Shown here: positions 51,203-62,300 of the stretch, one piece after another
How the letters are laid out: each line of letters begins with the position of its first letter
Position numbering within the stretch: the first letter of the stretch is position 1
Assembly (NCBI GenBank): GCA_947488085.1
Contig: CANKYI010000001.1
Span: 310,001-374,000 of the forward strand
DNA: 64,000 nucleotides
Source: an uncultured Erythrobacter sp.
GTDB taxonomy: Bacteria > Pseudomonadota > Alphaproteobacteria > Sphingomonadales > Sphingomonadaceae
Direction of reading: 5' to 3'
Made by a program: the position numbers and the translations under genes
The notes under the pieces: model-generated
Database searches by the model: none
Told to the model about the DNA's origin: nothing
What the model saw: only the letters and a program-made list of their open reading frames with translations

Positions 51203-53653
51203 ATGTCCAAGCCTTCATTTCAATCTCGCGCTGTACGCAAAGCGCTGTCGACATCTGGCCTTTGCGCCGTTCTTATGGCTGCTGCGGCTACCCCGGCATT
51301 CGCACAGGACAGCGAAGGGGCTGAAGCCAACGAAACGCCAGAGGGCAATGTTATCATTGTTACTGCGCGGAGCAGAGCAGAGGACATCCAAGATGTCCCG
51401 CTCGCCATCACCGCTTTCACAGAAGAAGACATTGAGCGCCGCGCCATCCAAGATCTTGACGATGTCGCCCGTTTTACGCCGGGCTTGAGTTTCGAAGATT
51501 TCTCTGGTGGTTTCGCTCAACCGGTCATTCGCGGGCAAGCGACGACGCGTGTTACTGCTCTGGAATCGAACGTCTCCACATTTTTTGACGGCGTTTACAT
51601 CCCGCGCTCTTGGGCCGTGGATGTCGGCACCGCGAGTTTGCAACGGGTTGAGGTTGTGAAAGGCCCGCAAAGCGCGCGCTATGGTCGCAACGCGTTCTCC
51701 GGTGCGATCAACTATGTTCCGCGCAAAGCCTCGATTGAAGACGGCATCTCGGGCGAGATCGAAGGTACGGTGGGCATTGATGAGCGCTACGACGCCAGTG
51801 TCTTCCTGAACTTCTCAGTCAATGATTATTTCGCACTGGCCGGTTCTTACGGCTATTCAAGCTATGACGGTTCATGGGAAAACTCGCATCCCTTTGCGGA
51901 CCTCGACATTCCCGGCCCAGGCACAGAAGGCAATATTGGCGGTTGGGAAAACCAGTCACTGTCGGTCTCTGCTGTAGTAGAGTTGTCGCCATCTGTTTCG
52001 ATCGACGCGTCGTACAACTTCTTTGACTTGCGCAACGAAGCACGTGCATCACGCTATATCGGTGACAGTGTCGGCGGCATCCTTGATCCCGGTTCTATCA
52101 GTGCGACCGACAATGGTCTTCGTCCGATCACAAATTGCGGTGCGGATCGTTTTGGCGCGTTCAGCCCGCTGATCTGCGGCGAATTTCCGGAGCCGGGTGA
52201 AACGGCGATTGTGGACCCGCGCAGTTTTGCAACCGATGCGGAGACTGGCATTTTCCGCGCGTCGATCAACGCAGACGTTACTGACAATCTCCAGTTCAAC
52301 TACACATTCGCGAACATCAATGGCGATGTGAACATTGGTACAAGCGGAGAGCCCGATCCGATCAATTGCGGGACATTGGTCGGCCCGCCGGCTTTCGCAG
52401 CACTGTGCAACTTTCAGCAAACGCCGGTTGGCGACATCGATTATGACACGCACGAAGCGCGCCTGACATTCGATAACGGTATGATCCGCGCAGCTGTCGG
52501 TGGGTTCTTGTCTGACGGTTTGGACCGCAATCGCTTTGCCAGCCTGAACATTGCGCCGATCACGGATGCTGACAATGTCGCTCCTGTGATCGGGACGCCT
52601 GTTCCTAACTTCAACTTCAACCCTGGTCCGTTCAACATCCTGCTGGCCAATGAGGAAACCGAAACTGAGGTCGTTTCGGTGTTTGGTGAACTCTATTGGA
52701 CGTCTGGCGATGGCCGACTGACGATTGGTGCAGAGGGCCGTTATTCTGAAACAGAAATCACCGCGATCGACAATCGCCGTGACGTAACGCTCAATGAGAC
52801 TTTCAAAGAGTTCACGCCTCGCTTCACCGTCGATTATGAGCTGAACCCGGATGTGTTGCTGTTCGGTTCGGTCGCGCGCGGTGCAAAAGCTGGTGGCTTT
52901 AATGTGACCGCAGGGCAGGTCGAAGACACGGTTTTCGATCCTGAGGAAAACTGGACTTATGAGCTGGGCGTAAAGAGCACACTGATGAACGGCGATCTCG
53001 TGTTCAACGCGTCGATCTTCTACACCGACTGGTCAGATATTCAGATCAACGCGGCAGATGAGGATCCCAACGATCCGGACAACCCCAACGTGCCATCGAT
53101 CACGCTGAACTTGGGCAATGCCGAAGTGTACGGCATCGAACTTGCCACCCGTTATCAGGCGACTGACAACCTGAGCTTTGATGCCACATTCTCGCACAGT
53201 GATGGCACATATGCCGATGGTACTTTCGATAGCCGTTTCAGCCGCGGTGTCCCCGGCGTAACTGCGCCTTGCGACAATGTCGTTTGCAGTACGGATGGTG
53301 ATATTGGCGGCAACGAGATTGAGCGCGCGGCTCCAACACAGGCAGCGGTGGGCGTTCAATGGGATGGCGAATTTGGTGATGGCAATGGATATTACATCCG
53401 CACCGATGCCAGCTGGCAAAGTGATTTCTTCGCTGACAGCGGCAACCTCTCGATCATTCCAAGTCGGTTTCTCGTCAACGGAAGCGCAGGCGTGAACTTC
53501 GATGATTTCTCTGTCCGTGTGTGGGTCCGCAACTTGCTGGATAAACGCTATGTCTCGAACGCATTTGTTGTCTTGCTGCCATTCGGTAACACCTACGGCA
53601 CGTTCTTCGGTGATCGTCGTTCAGCTGGCGTGACCGCGTCGGTTGAATTCTAA
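51203..53653 (+). CDS. TonB-dependent outer-membrane receptor
   Basis: An 816-residue TonB receptor. Signal peptide ends in PAFAQD; TonB-box region VIIVTARSRAEDIQDVP; plug domain (about residues 55-165, with GVYIPRSWAVD and VEVVKGPQSARYGRNAFSGA); 22-strand barrel follows to the terminal SVEF. Likely carries the island's substrate across the outer membrane. Shine-Dalgarno GGGGAG. Confidence 0.93.
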   Translation: MSKPSFQSRAVRKALSTSGLCAVLMAAAATPAFAQDSEGAEANETPEGNVIIVTARSRAEDIQDVPLAITAFTEEDIERRAIQDLDDVARFTPGLSFEDFSGGFAQPVIRGQATTRVTALESNVSTFFDGVYIPRSWAVDVGTASLQRVEVVKGPQSARYGRNAFSGAINYVPRKASIEDGISGEIEGTVGIDERYDASVFLNFSVNDYFALAGSYGYSSYDGSWENSHPFADLDIPGPGTEGNIGGWENQSLSVSAVVELSPSVSIDASYNFFDLRNEARASRYIGDSVGGILDPGSISATDNGLRPITNCGADRFGAFSPLICGEFPEPGETAIVDPRSFATDAETGIFRASINADVTDNLQFNYTFANINGDVNIGTSGEPDPINCGTLVGPPAFAALCNFQQTPVGDIDYDTHEARLTFDNGMIRAAVGGFLSDGLDRNRFASLNIAPITDADNVAPVIGTPVPNFNFNPGPFNILLANEETETEVVSVFGELYWTSGDGRLTIGAEGRYSETEITAIDNRRDVTLNETFKEFTPRFTVDYELNPDVLLFGSVARGAKAGGFNVTAGQVEDTVFDPEENWTYELGVKSTLMNGDLVFNASIFYTDWSDIQINAADEDPNDPDNPNVPSITLNLGNAEVYGIELATRYQATDNLSFDATFSHSDGTYADGTFDSRFSRGVPGVTAPCDNVVCSTDGDIGGNEIERAAPTQAAVGVQWDGEFGDGNGYYIRTDASWQSDFFADSGNLSIIPSRFLVNGSAGVNFDDFSVRVWVRNLLDKRYVSNAFVVLLPFGNTYGTFFGDRRSAGVTASVEF

Positions 53654-53769
53654 GCGATCGAACATCTCGTCGATGGATACGCGCAATATGCTGGTGTCCA
53701 TTGGCAACCTGTGAATAGGTTATGTCGGGAGGGGTGAACAGCTCCTCCCGATTGTTTTGGACTAAGCGG

Positions 53770-55641
53770 ATGAACCCGATGCGCTACGAAGATGCTTACC
53801 AACGCAGCATTCAAGACCCTGACGCCTTTTGGCTCGACGCTGCACAAATGCTCGATTGGGACAAGGCGCCGACAGAGGGGCTGGGCACGGATGGGAGCAG
53901 CTGGTTCCCAGGCGGCGAGTTAAACCTCTGCCACAATGCGGTGGACCGCCATGTTGAGGCGGGGCGCCGGGCAGATACGGCGTTAATCTATGAAAGCCCC
54001 GTGACCGGCACGAACCGGACTTACAGCTTTGGCGAGTTGCAAGCTGAAGTCGCTCAGACAGCGGGCATGTTAGTGGCGCAAGGTGCACAGATCGGTGACC
54101 GCGTCATCATATATATGCCGATGATCCCTCAGGCTGTGTTCGCGATGCTCGCTTGCGCGCGATTGGGTCTGGTGCACTCGGTGGTGTTTGGCGGATTCTC
54201 GGCGGCAGAACTGGCAAAGCGTATTGATGATTGCGAACCAGCGCTTGTCCTCACCGCTTCATGCGGGATCGAGGGGCAGAAGGTCATTCCTTATAAACCG
54301 CTCGTCGACGGCGCGCTCTCATTGGCCTCGGCCAAGGTTGAAAGCGTGCTGGTATGGCAACGCGAGCAATGCACAGCGGAGCTGACCGCGCCGCGTGATA
54401 AAGACTGGCAGACACAGCTTGAGGCTGCAGCACGAGCTTCATGCGTTTCGGTAGCATCGGCTCATCCGCTCTACATTCTCTACACTTCCGGGACGACAGG
54501 CGTACCCAAGGGCGTCGTGCGAGAGACCGCGGGATACGGGGTCGCTCTCGCGTGGAGCATGCCCAACATTTACGGCGTGGAGCCGGGTGAGACCTATTGG
54601 GCCGCGTCCGACATTGGCTGGGTCGTTGGGCACAGTTACATCGTCTATGGCCCGCTGTTGAATGGCAACGCGACCGTCCTTTTCGAAGGGAAACCCGTGG
54701 GCACGCCGGATGCAGGCATATTCTGGCGGATCATTGCCAAGCATCAAGTCTCAATCCTGTTCACAGCGCCGACCGCCATTCGCGCAATCCGGGGCGCTGA
54801 TCCTGCTGGCGAATATTTGGCTCAGGCTAAGCCTGATACGTTGCGCGCGCTCTTTCTTGCAGGCGAGCGGGCGGATCCAGATACGGTTGAGTGGGTCGGT
54901 GATCAGCTTGATCGGCCAGTGATTGATCATTGGTGGCAGACGGAGCTGGGTTGGCCAGCGCTTGCGACCTGTATTGGCCTGGGTTCTGATCCTGCACCGA
55001 CTGGCTCAGCAGGCTATCCGGTACCTGGCTTTGCATTTGAAGTACTCGATGAAAAAGGCGAACCCGTAGCCGCCGATGTGACAGGCAATTTGGCGATTGC
55101 AAAGCCGCTGCCTCCGGGAAGTTTTCGCAGTCTTTGGCAGAACGAGGCTGGCTTTCTTGGCTATTTCAGCGCTTTTGAGGGGCACTATGCCACAGGTGAT
55201 GCCGGCGTCATGGGAGCAGACGGCGCATACCGCGTGATGGGGCGCACGGACGATATCATCAACGTCGCCGGGCACCGCCTCTCAACCGGTCAAATCGAAG
55301 AGGTCGTTGCCTCTTGTCCCAGCGTTGTGGAATGCGCAGTGATCGGCGGGACAGATGATTTGAAGGGCGAAGTGCCAGTTGTGTTCTTTGTCGGTTCGCG
55401 GGGAAAGGAGCACGAGGCTGTCATGGCCGCAGAAGTGGTCAGCGCAGTGCGCGAACAGATCAGCCCAATCGCCGCACCGCGTGATGTCTTTTGCGTGGCC
55501 GCTTTGCCAAAAACGCGCTCAGGCAAGATCTTGCGCAATCTGCTGCGAGCAATCGTAAATGGCGGCGAAATTGTGGTCCCCCAAACAATCGAAGACCCGC
55601 AAACTGTTGACGTCATTATCGCAAAAGTTGCTGCTTCATAG
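53770..55641 (+). CDS. prpE: Propionyl-CoA synthetase (PrpE-like)
   Basis: A 623-residue AMP-forming acyl-CoA synthetase. AMP-binding motif LYILYTSGTTGVPKG, TELGWPA, and ATGDAGVMG with RTDDIINVAGHRLS; C-terminal catalytic Lys in TRSGKILR. Length and the ALFLAGERADPDTVEW block fit PrpE better than AcsA. I start at 53770 (MNPMRYEDAYQRS). Suggests propionate, or a similar short acid, as a pathway product. Its 3' end overlaps the next convergent gene by 6 bases. Confidence 0.88.
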   Translation: MNPMRYEDAYQRSIQDPDAFWLDAAQMLDWDKAPTEGLGTDGSSWFPGGELNLCHNAVDRHVEAGRRADTALIYESPVTGTNRTYSFGELQAEVAQTAGMLVAQGAQIGDRVIIYMPMIPQAVFAMLACARLGLVHSVVFGGFSAAELAKRIDDCEPALVLTASCGIEGQKVIPYKPLVDGALSLASAKVESVLVWQREQCTAELTAPRDKDWQTQLEAAARASCVSVASAHPLYILYTSGTTGVPKGVVRETAGYGVALAWSMPNIYGVEPGETYWAASDIGWVVGHSYIVYGPLLNGNATVLFEGKPVGTPDAGIFWRIIAKHQVSILFTAPTAIRAIRGADPAGEYLAQAKPDTLRALFLAGERADPDTVEWVGDQLDRPVIDHWWQTELGWPALATCIGLGSDPAPTGSAGYPVPGFAFEVLDEKGEPVAADVTGNLAIAKPLPPGSFRSLWQNEAGFLGYFSAFEGHYATGDAGVMGADGAYRVMGRTDDIINVAGHRLSTGQIEEVVASCPSVVECAVIGGTDDLKGEVPVVFFVGSRGKEHEAVMAAEVVSAVREQISPIAAPRDVFCVAALPKTRSGKILRNLLRAIVNGGEIVVPQTIEDPQTVDVIIAKVAAS

Positions 55642-56256
55642 GCCCTTTAGGTGCGCGATGATTTCTGCCTCGCTCACCACGTCCGCATACTTCGCTTCCA
55701 TATCGAACAGGTTCGCTTCGTGCGGGCCATGATGTCTGTCGCCGACAGCATCGCGCACGACCGTGGTGATGAAGCCATTCGACATGGCATCAACGCAGGA
55801 TGCACGAATGCATCCACTTGTGGTGAGCCCTGTCAAAATCACATTGTCAACGCCCAGACTGGTCAAGGTTGCCGCGAGTGACGTGCCGAAGAATGCGCTG
55901 GGATATTGTTTCGACAATATCAATTCGTTGTCTTGGGGCTCAAGCCTTTTGGGCCACGCACCCATAGGACTGCCTTTCAGGAAATAGCGCAGCGGTTTTG
56001 CCTTTTCATAAAAGCGCCCGCCATCCATCGCCGATGGGTGATAGACCACATTGGTCAGAATGACGGGTATGCCTGCCTCATGCGCCGCCGCGCGCACTCG
56101 TAGTGCTGATGCAAGCGTATTATCCACATCGGCATAAAGGTCGCATTCAGGGTCAAAATACCCTTCAACAAAGTCGACCAAGATAAGAGCGGGCTTGCGG
56201 CCATATCCAGCCTTTTGGCCATACGCTTTGGCGTAGTTTTCATCGAGATTACTCAT
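55636..56256 (-). CDS. Isochorismatase-family cysteine hydrolase (amidase-like)
   Basis: A 206-residue cysteine hydrolase. Triad positions: Asp in ALILVDFVEGYF, Lys in LSKQYPSAFFGT, Cys in LTTSGCIRASCVDA. These blocks resemble N-carbamoylsarcosine amidase and maleamate amidohydrolase more than isochorismatase itself, so release of ammonia from an amide is the likely role. Consistent with the nitrogen-handling enzymes elsewhere in the island. Confidence 0.87.
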   Translation of the reverse strand: MSNLDENYAKAYGQKAGYGRKPALILVDFVEGYFDPECDLYADVDNTLASALRVRAAAHEAGIPVILTNVVYHPSAMDGGRFYEKAKPLRYFLKGSPMGAWPKRLEPQDNELILSKQYPSAFFGTSLAATLTSLGVDNVILTGLTTSGCIRASCVDAMSNGFITTVVRDAVGDRHHGPHEANLFDMEAKYADVVSEAEIIAHLKGL

Positions 56257-56306
56257 GGCAAACCCTTACCGCCTTTGCGTGTGTTCTGTCCGCGTTGGAG
56301 CTTTTT

Positions 56307-56324
56307 ACCCGCCACGTGGTGGGT
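56307..56324. promoter_or_regulatory. Inverted repeat upstream of the amidase gene
   Basis: ACCCGCCACGTGGTGGGT is an 18-bp near-perfect inverted repeat (one mismatch pair), about 50 bases upstream of the amidase start. It also contains CCG-N5-TGG, overlapping the island motif spacing, but the flanks do not match well. Confidence 0.35.
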
Positions 56325-56370
56325 GAGCAATGGGTGCCGAGATGAAGGCGCTGTTCCGGCGATTGCGGTG

Positions 56371-58392
56371 TTAGTCTGTGTCGTTTCCATCGGCGATCGG
56401 AACCCATACTGCAAAGCTGGTGCCTTTACCGGGCATTGAGCGCGCTTCGAACTTCAGGCCGTGCTGATCACACAGGTTTTTAACGATAGCGAGGCCCAGC
56501 CCGCTGCCCTGACTATCTTGGCCGCGCACCCCTTCGTCCATGGCCTTTTCCAAATCATCGGCGGACATTCCGCGCCCATCATCGTGCACTTCGAAACTGA
56601 TATGATCCCCGCGCCGTCTGCATCCGATCCGGATGTTGGAGGCATCAGAATGGGCAATCGCATTGACCACAAGATTGCTGGCAATACGCATCAAAGCGAC
56701 CGGGTTGCAGGTCACGATCTGAGAGCATGAAACAAGCTTTAGCGTGATCCCTTTGGCATTCGCGTCCTCGACAAACATGCGGAACGTGTTTTCCAACAGG
56801 ATCTGGATCGGGAAGGTCTCCTCCTCGCTTGTGTTCTGCTCAAGGTTTTCAGGAGCCCGCCCCTCGGCCTCCTTTGCACTGTCCCTGCGGGCAATTCCCT
56901 CGATCAAGGATAAAGCTGCGTTCAAGCGGCTCTCCTCCTCTTCGCTCGGGTGCAGCCTTTGACCGATAGCAGTGCGCAATGCACCAAGCGGTTGCATCAA
57001 GTCGTGCCCGATGGCTGCAATTTCGCGCTTGGAATCCTCAATATCGCGGCGTGCGCGATCAAACCTCAACCGGCTATTTTGCAGATCACGCGACAGTCTC
57101 AGCGATTCCTTGGTCGACGCCAATTGTTGGCGCAACGCCAAGTCGCGGTCGTGTTGGAGAGCGAACACTTTGAGCACAATGGCGATGGCGAACAGAGCGC
57201 TTTCGGTAAGGAAGGCAGTGTGGATCAGATCAAGGCTGAAGTGCCTATCGGTGGAGCCGCCGACCAATTTATTGATCTGGTCAAATATGCCCGCTGCAAA
57301 AATGACGAATGCGCCAAGGAGGACCGGGATCGACCCGCGCTGACCTTGTTTTGCGGCGCGCAACGCTATGCTGACCTGAACAATGAGCGCGCAAATGACT
57401 AGGATTTGCGCGAATATTCGGGCCGGCGTGCCCACGCCCATGACAATCGGCACAAGGTTGATCAAAGAGATGACTGCAATGCAGTTCATCGCCAGATTGC
57501 TTTTGGGAAAGAACTGTTTCGCTTGGAAAAATTCCTTGCAAAACAGCATCGTGAAAATCAACCCGAACTGAAGGCCGAAATCTTCCGCAAATGGCAGAAA
57601 CGCGCCCGTTGGGATCACTTGCACGGTCCCTTCGGAAAGGCCAAGTTGTGCGAAACCGATCACCCCGTATACGGCATAGGCGAGCGACAATCGCCAACCA
57701 ATCACGCTGCCCATCAACAAAGCCATGACGATGATTGCGACCCAAACCCCATTCATCAGCCAGAGCATTGCATTGCGGTCGGCAAGCCATATTCCGAAAG
57801 CTGTGGGCGAGGCGAATGCAATCGGCGATTGCGAACTGAAGCGGTGCTCTTGGCTGATCAACACATCGACCTGCTCACCAGGCGCGAGCGTGATTGCCCC
57901 TGATACAAACGGGCTGACCGTCTTGGGCGGGCATGCGCGGGCATTGCATTCAAAGATCAAAGCGGCCGACCCATCTGCGCCAGAGCGGTATGCTGACATA
58001 TCAATCGTGCCCAATGGGCGGCCAGAATTGACCATCCAATCGCCGGTCACCTCTGCTGGGTTGCGCACACGAAAGTGAAACCAGACCCGCGGTTCCCCCG
58101 GTTGGACGGCATCAAAGCCAAGGTTTTGGGTGGCCACCGGCGTAAACTCGTCGAGCCGCGTAAACAGATCCCCGGCTTCCAAAGCGTTGGAATAGTCAAG
58201 GAAATAGCTTGCCTGACCGCGCGCCGGTTCAATTAGGAAATCACCCCCGCCAAGCTCGATCACGGGGATTGCATTCGACTGCGCCGCCAAACCGTGTTGC
58301 CCAATCAAACCGGTGCCAGCAATGATCAGCACCATTGCCGCGAAGGCGCGCCTTAGCCCGGTCAAGAAAATCAGATCGCGACGTTCGATCAT
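56371..58392 (-). CDS. 7TMR-DISM sensor histidine kinase
   Basis: A 673-residue membrane sensor. Signal segment, then an extracytoplasmic 7TMR-DISMED2-type beta domain (about 40-190, with WFHFRVRNPAEV), seven membrane segments (about 205-410), a coiled coil, a HisKA-like dimerisation helix with phosphoacceptor His in AAIGHDLMQPLGAL, and a HATPase_c domain with NLVVNAI, DDGRGM and GSGLGLAIV. Signals of this class are often carbohydrates or small ligands. Upstream partner: the NarL-type regulator; the two are co-directional, 58 bases apart. Confidence 0.9.
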   Translation of the reverse strand: MIERRDLIFLTGLRRAFAAMVLIIAGTGLIGQHGLAAQSNAIPVIELGGGDFLIEPARGQASYFLDYSNALEAGDLFTRLDEFTPVATQNLGFDAVQPGEPRVWFHFRVRNPAEVTGDWMVNSGRPLGTIDMSAYRSGADGSAALIFECNARACPPKTVSPFVSGAITLAPGEQVDVLISQEHRFSSQSPIAFASPTAFGIWLADRNAMLWLMNGVWVAIIVMALLMGSVIGWRLSLAYAVYGVIGFAQLGLSEGTVQVIPTGAFLPFAEDFGLQFGLIFTMLFCKEFFQAKQFFPKSNLAMNCIAVISLINLVPIVMGVGTPARIFAQILVICALIVQVSIALRAAKQGQRGSIPVLLGAFVIFAAGIFDQINKLVGGSTDRHFSLDLIHTAFLTESALFAIAIVLKVFALQHDRDLALRQQLASTKESLRLSRDLQNSRLRFDRARRDIEDSKREIAAIGHDLMQPLGALRTAIGQRLHPSEEEESRLNAALSLIEGIARRDSAKEAEGRAPENLEQNTSEEETFPIQILLENTFRMFVEDANAKGITLKLVSCSQIVTCNPVALMRIASNLVVNAIAHSDASNIRIGCRRRGDHISFEVHDDGRGMSADDLEKAMDEGVRGQDSQGSGLGLAIVKNLCDQHGLKFEARSMPGKGTSFAVWVPIADGNDTD

Positions 58393-58450
58393 CAGCCGGG
58401 CTTACAATGCATGGCATAGCAACAAAATGGGGTAACGGACCCATTCGGGT

Positions 58451-59128
58451 TCACAGCTGGCGAAACTCATCCAGCAATCCTTCGCGCATAGCGTAGATCA
58501 TAAGACCTGAGACGGAGCGCACATCGAGTTTAGCCATCAAACTGCCGCGATGTTTTTCAACCGTCTTCACGCTAATATGCAGCCGCTCAGCGATTTCGGG
58601 ATTGGTGTTGCCCTTCGTGATCATCGAGAGAACCTCGCGCTCGCGCGCGGTCAATGGCTGTCTTTGTGTGGCGTTTTCCAAGATCTTGGCCGCTTCGACA
58701 GAAATGAAGCGGGCACCAGCAAGGATAGCCTCCAGCCCCTGGCGCAATTCGGCCGCGTTGGTGCTTTTTAAAAACAGCCCTTCGACCCCCGCATCGACCC
58801 AGCTGGCAAGCAATTGCGGTGAGGTAAAACCAGTCAGAACCGCGACCTTCACATCAGGCAGCCAACGCTTCACCTCAGCGTAAACCTCAATCCCGCGAGC
58901 ATAAGGCATGGCCGCGTCGAGGATGATGAGGTCGGGCTTTAACTGTTTGGCGCGGCCAATGGCTTCCACACCATCGCCAGCCTCACCAACGACGCTCCAG
59001 CCTTCGACCTCGTTCAATTGCTCACGCACACCTTGTCTGACGATTTCGTGATCATCGCAAATCAGGATGCGGGTTTCGGGCAAGCCATGCTCCACTCTGG
59101 ATAGCGTCGTAATATCAGCGTTTAGCAT
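58451..59128 (-). CDS. NarL/FixJ-family response regulator
   Basis: A 225-residue two-component regulator: receiver domain with phospho-acceptor Asp in LIILDAAMP and the Lys in GLFLKS, then a LuxR-type HTH (LTAREREVLSMITKGNTNPEIAERLHIS...VKTVEKHR). I start at 59128 (MLNADITTL); a start 20 codons upstream exists. Likely paired with the adjacent sensor kinase. Divergent from the giant repeat protein gene, which it may control. Confidence 0.9.
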   Translation of the reverse strand: MLNADITTLSRVEHGLPETRILICDDHEIVRQGVREQLNEVEGWSVVGEAGDGVEAIGRAKQLKPDLIILDAAMPYARGIEVYAEVKRWLPDVKVAVLTGFTSPQLLASWVDAGVEGLFLKSTNAAELRQGLEAILAGARFISVEAAKILENATQRQPLTAREREVLSMITKGNTNPEIAERLHISVKTVEKHRGSLMAKLDVRSVSGLMIYAMREGLLDEFRQL

Positions 59129-59358
59129 AGGTTTATACGCGGACCAGCGTCCACTATTACAGATGATCTTTGCGCATGTTTCGCACATCGCCTGAGAGGA
59201 TGTCCGCCGGGTCGAGCCAAAGTCGACGTGCGATGCCCACGGACAATATCACGCATCAATATGGGGTATTCACCCGATAGCGCGGCATCGCAGCCCGCCA
59301 TAAACCCGGTCCCAATGTTGGTGGCGTGCAGCCATCATTGTTAGTTGGGGGTTATTAC

Positions 59359-62300
59359 ATGTCACAGGCAATTCAGGCCGATCATCTTCACGCGCAAGCT
59401 CGGGTCAATGGTGGTTCGAGGCGGCGTTTGCGAGCCGAATTGTTCACCCGTACGTCGCATGTAACACGCTCTGTCTTGGGCGCAGCGGCACTGGCGACAG
59501 TGCCGCTTTTAACCCTCGTCGCACCAGAAATCGCTTATGCGCAATCAAGCGAAATGAGCGCCAGCATTGGTGGCACTGTGCAAGATCCCGCGACCGGTGA
59601 GAGCCTGACCATCATCGCGGCATTTGAAGGCGCGGTTCTATCCGAAGACCACCGCCTGATCCTTACCAATCCACGCATTGGTGCGATGGTGCCTGACCCC
59701 GATGATGCGTCGCAATTCGTTGAAGTGACTGCGGTGACGAGTGACCCTACAACCGGCCTCACTGACACCGTTACCCTTGCGGATGGACGAACAATCGACG
59801 TCGCGCGCGATGTTTCGGATCAGATTGTGCGCGATGCGACACCTGATAGCGGGTCTAGCCTGAGTGCTAATCCTCTCGTCGAACCAAATGCCAATCGCAA
59901 CGTTGTCTCGCTCACTCGCAATGGCAGCGACGGCGGCGATGGTGAAGATGCCAGCATTCTCAATTTGAATACGCCCTCAGCTGGTGAGATGGGCGTTTCG
60001 AGGTCGCCTGGAAGCAGCCTTTCGTCAGCCGATGTGACGGCGGACGGGGGTGTCTTTGGCATTCCGCCTGTTGTGATCAATTTCCGGAATTCCGGCCTCA
60101 GCCTCTACGCCAATGGCGGCGACGGCGGGAATGGCGGGGACGGGGGCAGCTTCCTCGGCTTTACCAGCGCGGGCCGTAATGGTGGCGCTGGCGCAGTTGG
60201 ACCTTCCTTCACTTTCACCAATTCGGGCAACGTCTCGGTTTCCGAAAACGGCTTGTTCGGCATGATCGTATCCAGTCGCGGCGGCGATGGTGGCCGCGGC
60301 GGTGATGGCGCATTCGGCTTTACCTCAAACGCGGGCGATGGCGGCAGAGCGGGGTCTGGCGGCAATGTGACCGGGATCAACGCGGCAAGCGGCAACATCA
60401 CCACTTATGGCCGGTCGGGGCACGGCATTTACGTGCGCAGCCGTGCAGGAACCGGCGGTTCAGGCGGTGATGCGGACACTGCGTTTGATTCCGAGGCAGG
60501 CGATGCCGGACGCGGTGCCAATGGCGGCTCAGCACGCGCTACCAATAGCGGCGCAGTCTTCACATTCGGAGACAATGCGCATGGTGTGCTGGGCCAGTCT
60601 ATTGGCGGCTCCGGCGGCGGCGGCGGCGATGCAAACGGGCTGGTGTCCTTTGCAGGGTCAGCGAGTGCAGGCGGTAATGGCGGTTTCGTTGAGCTGGACA
60701 ATCGCGGCCTGATCGTCACCGAGGGCGTAAATGCCGCGGGCTTGCTGGCACAGAGCATTGGCGGCGGTGGTGGCGATTCCGGAAACTCCGGCGGCTTTGT
60801 CGCAGTCGGAGCCTCAGGCGGTGCAGGCAGCAATGGCGGAACCGTATCCACGTTCAACCTTAGCGGGTCTGTCCTTACCGGCGGTGACCGTGCGCATGGT
60901 GTTCTGGCACAGAGCATTGGCGGCGGTGGCGGTTCAGGCGGAACGGCTGGCGGTACGGTAGCAATCGGTTCCAGAGGCGCTGGCGGAGGCACTGGCGGCA
61001 ATGTCACTTTCCAGAACGGTGCAGGCGGGCTGATCTCAACCGCAGGCAATGCGGCGCATGGCGTTTTGGCACAATCGCTTGGTGGTGGCGGTGGAACCGG
61101 CGGATCAGCGGGCGGCTTGGTCTCTATTGGCGGCAGCGGTGGCAGCGGTGGTCAAGCCGGGACTGTGGGCGTGTTCAACAACGCAACCATCCTGACCAGT
61201 GGTGACACCTCGCGCGCAATTTTGGCGCAATCAATCGGTGGCGGTGGCGGCGATGGCGCGAGCGCCGGCGGCTTTGTTGCTGTGGGTGGTAGCGGTTCTG
61301 GTTCAGGCAATGGTGGCCGCGTTTCCGTCTCTATTGGGACAGAGGGGTTAGTCCTGACGACGGGAACAGGCTCCGATGGCGTAATCGCGCAAAGCATTGG
61401 CGGCGGCGGCGGTAATGGTGCGTCGGCGGGCGGATTTGTCGCTGTAGGTGGCACCGGTGCCCGGGCGGGCAGTGGCGGCATTGTCAATGCCAGCAACTCT
61501 GGCCGGATCGGCACCGAAGGCGCGTTCTCACGCGGCATTCTGGCTCAGAGCATCGGCGGCGGCGGCGGTTCAGGCGGCGGCGCAGGTGCGTTTATCAGTA
61601 TTGGCGGCGGATCATCACGTGCCGGTTCTGGCAGCACGGTTGGCATCACCAATCGAGGCGCTGTCACAACAGCAGGCGTGTTCTCGAATGCGCTGCATGG
61701 CCAAAGCATTGGCGGCGGTGGGGGCACTGGCGGTTCCGCTGGTGGCTCGCTCGTTGTGATCGGCGGCAGCGGTAGCGGCGGGGGTAGCGCGGGTGCAGTC
61801 AACATCACCAATAGCGGCTCGGCTGAAACCGCTGGCGATTTCTCCAACGGCATCTTTGCGCAAAGCGTCGGCGGCGGCGGTGGTGATGGCGGACAGGCAG
61901 CCTCGGGTGCGGCATTCCTTGGTGTTGCCGTGGGAGGCCAAGGCAGCACAGGCGGCAATGGCGGCGTGGTGACTGTTACTGGCGAGGCGCAAAGTGAGAC
62001 GATTGACGGCGTTGACCGTGATCTGCTGCCTCTGGTTCGCACAATGGGCGATTTCTCAACCGGTATCCTTGCTCAGAGTGTCGGCGGCGGCGGCGGCAAT
62101 GGCGGCGCGTCCTATCAAGGAACCGTGGGCGCGTTCGCGGCGGTTTCAGTTGCGATTGGCGGCACTTCGGGGCGTGGTGGCGCGGGCGGAACAGTCAATG
62201 TTTTGGGTGATCATATCATCCTGACCGACGGCAGTTTCTCGCATGGCATTCTGGCGCAAAGTGTCGGCGGCGGCGGCGGCAATGGTGGCAGCGCAATCTC

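Noticed and set aside
27962..56256. Canonical aerobic nicotinate (nic) pathway
   Set aside because: Monooxygenase, isomerase-like, hydrolase and amidase members exist, but no nicotinate hydroxylase (NicAB) and no 2,5-dihydroxypyridine dioxygenase (NicX) could be found, and the isomerase homologue lacks the catalytic cysteines.
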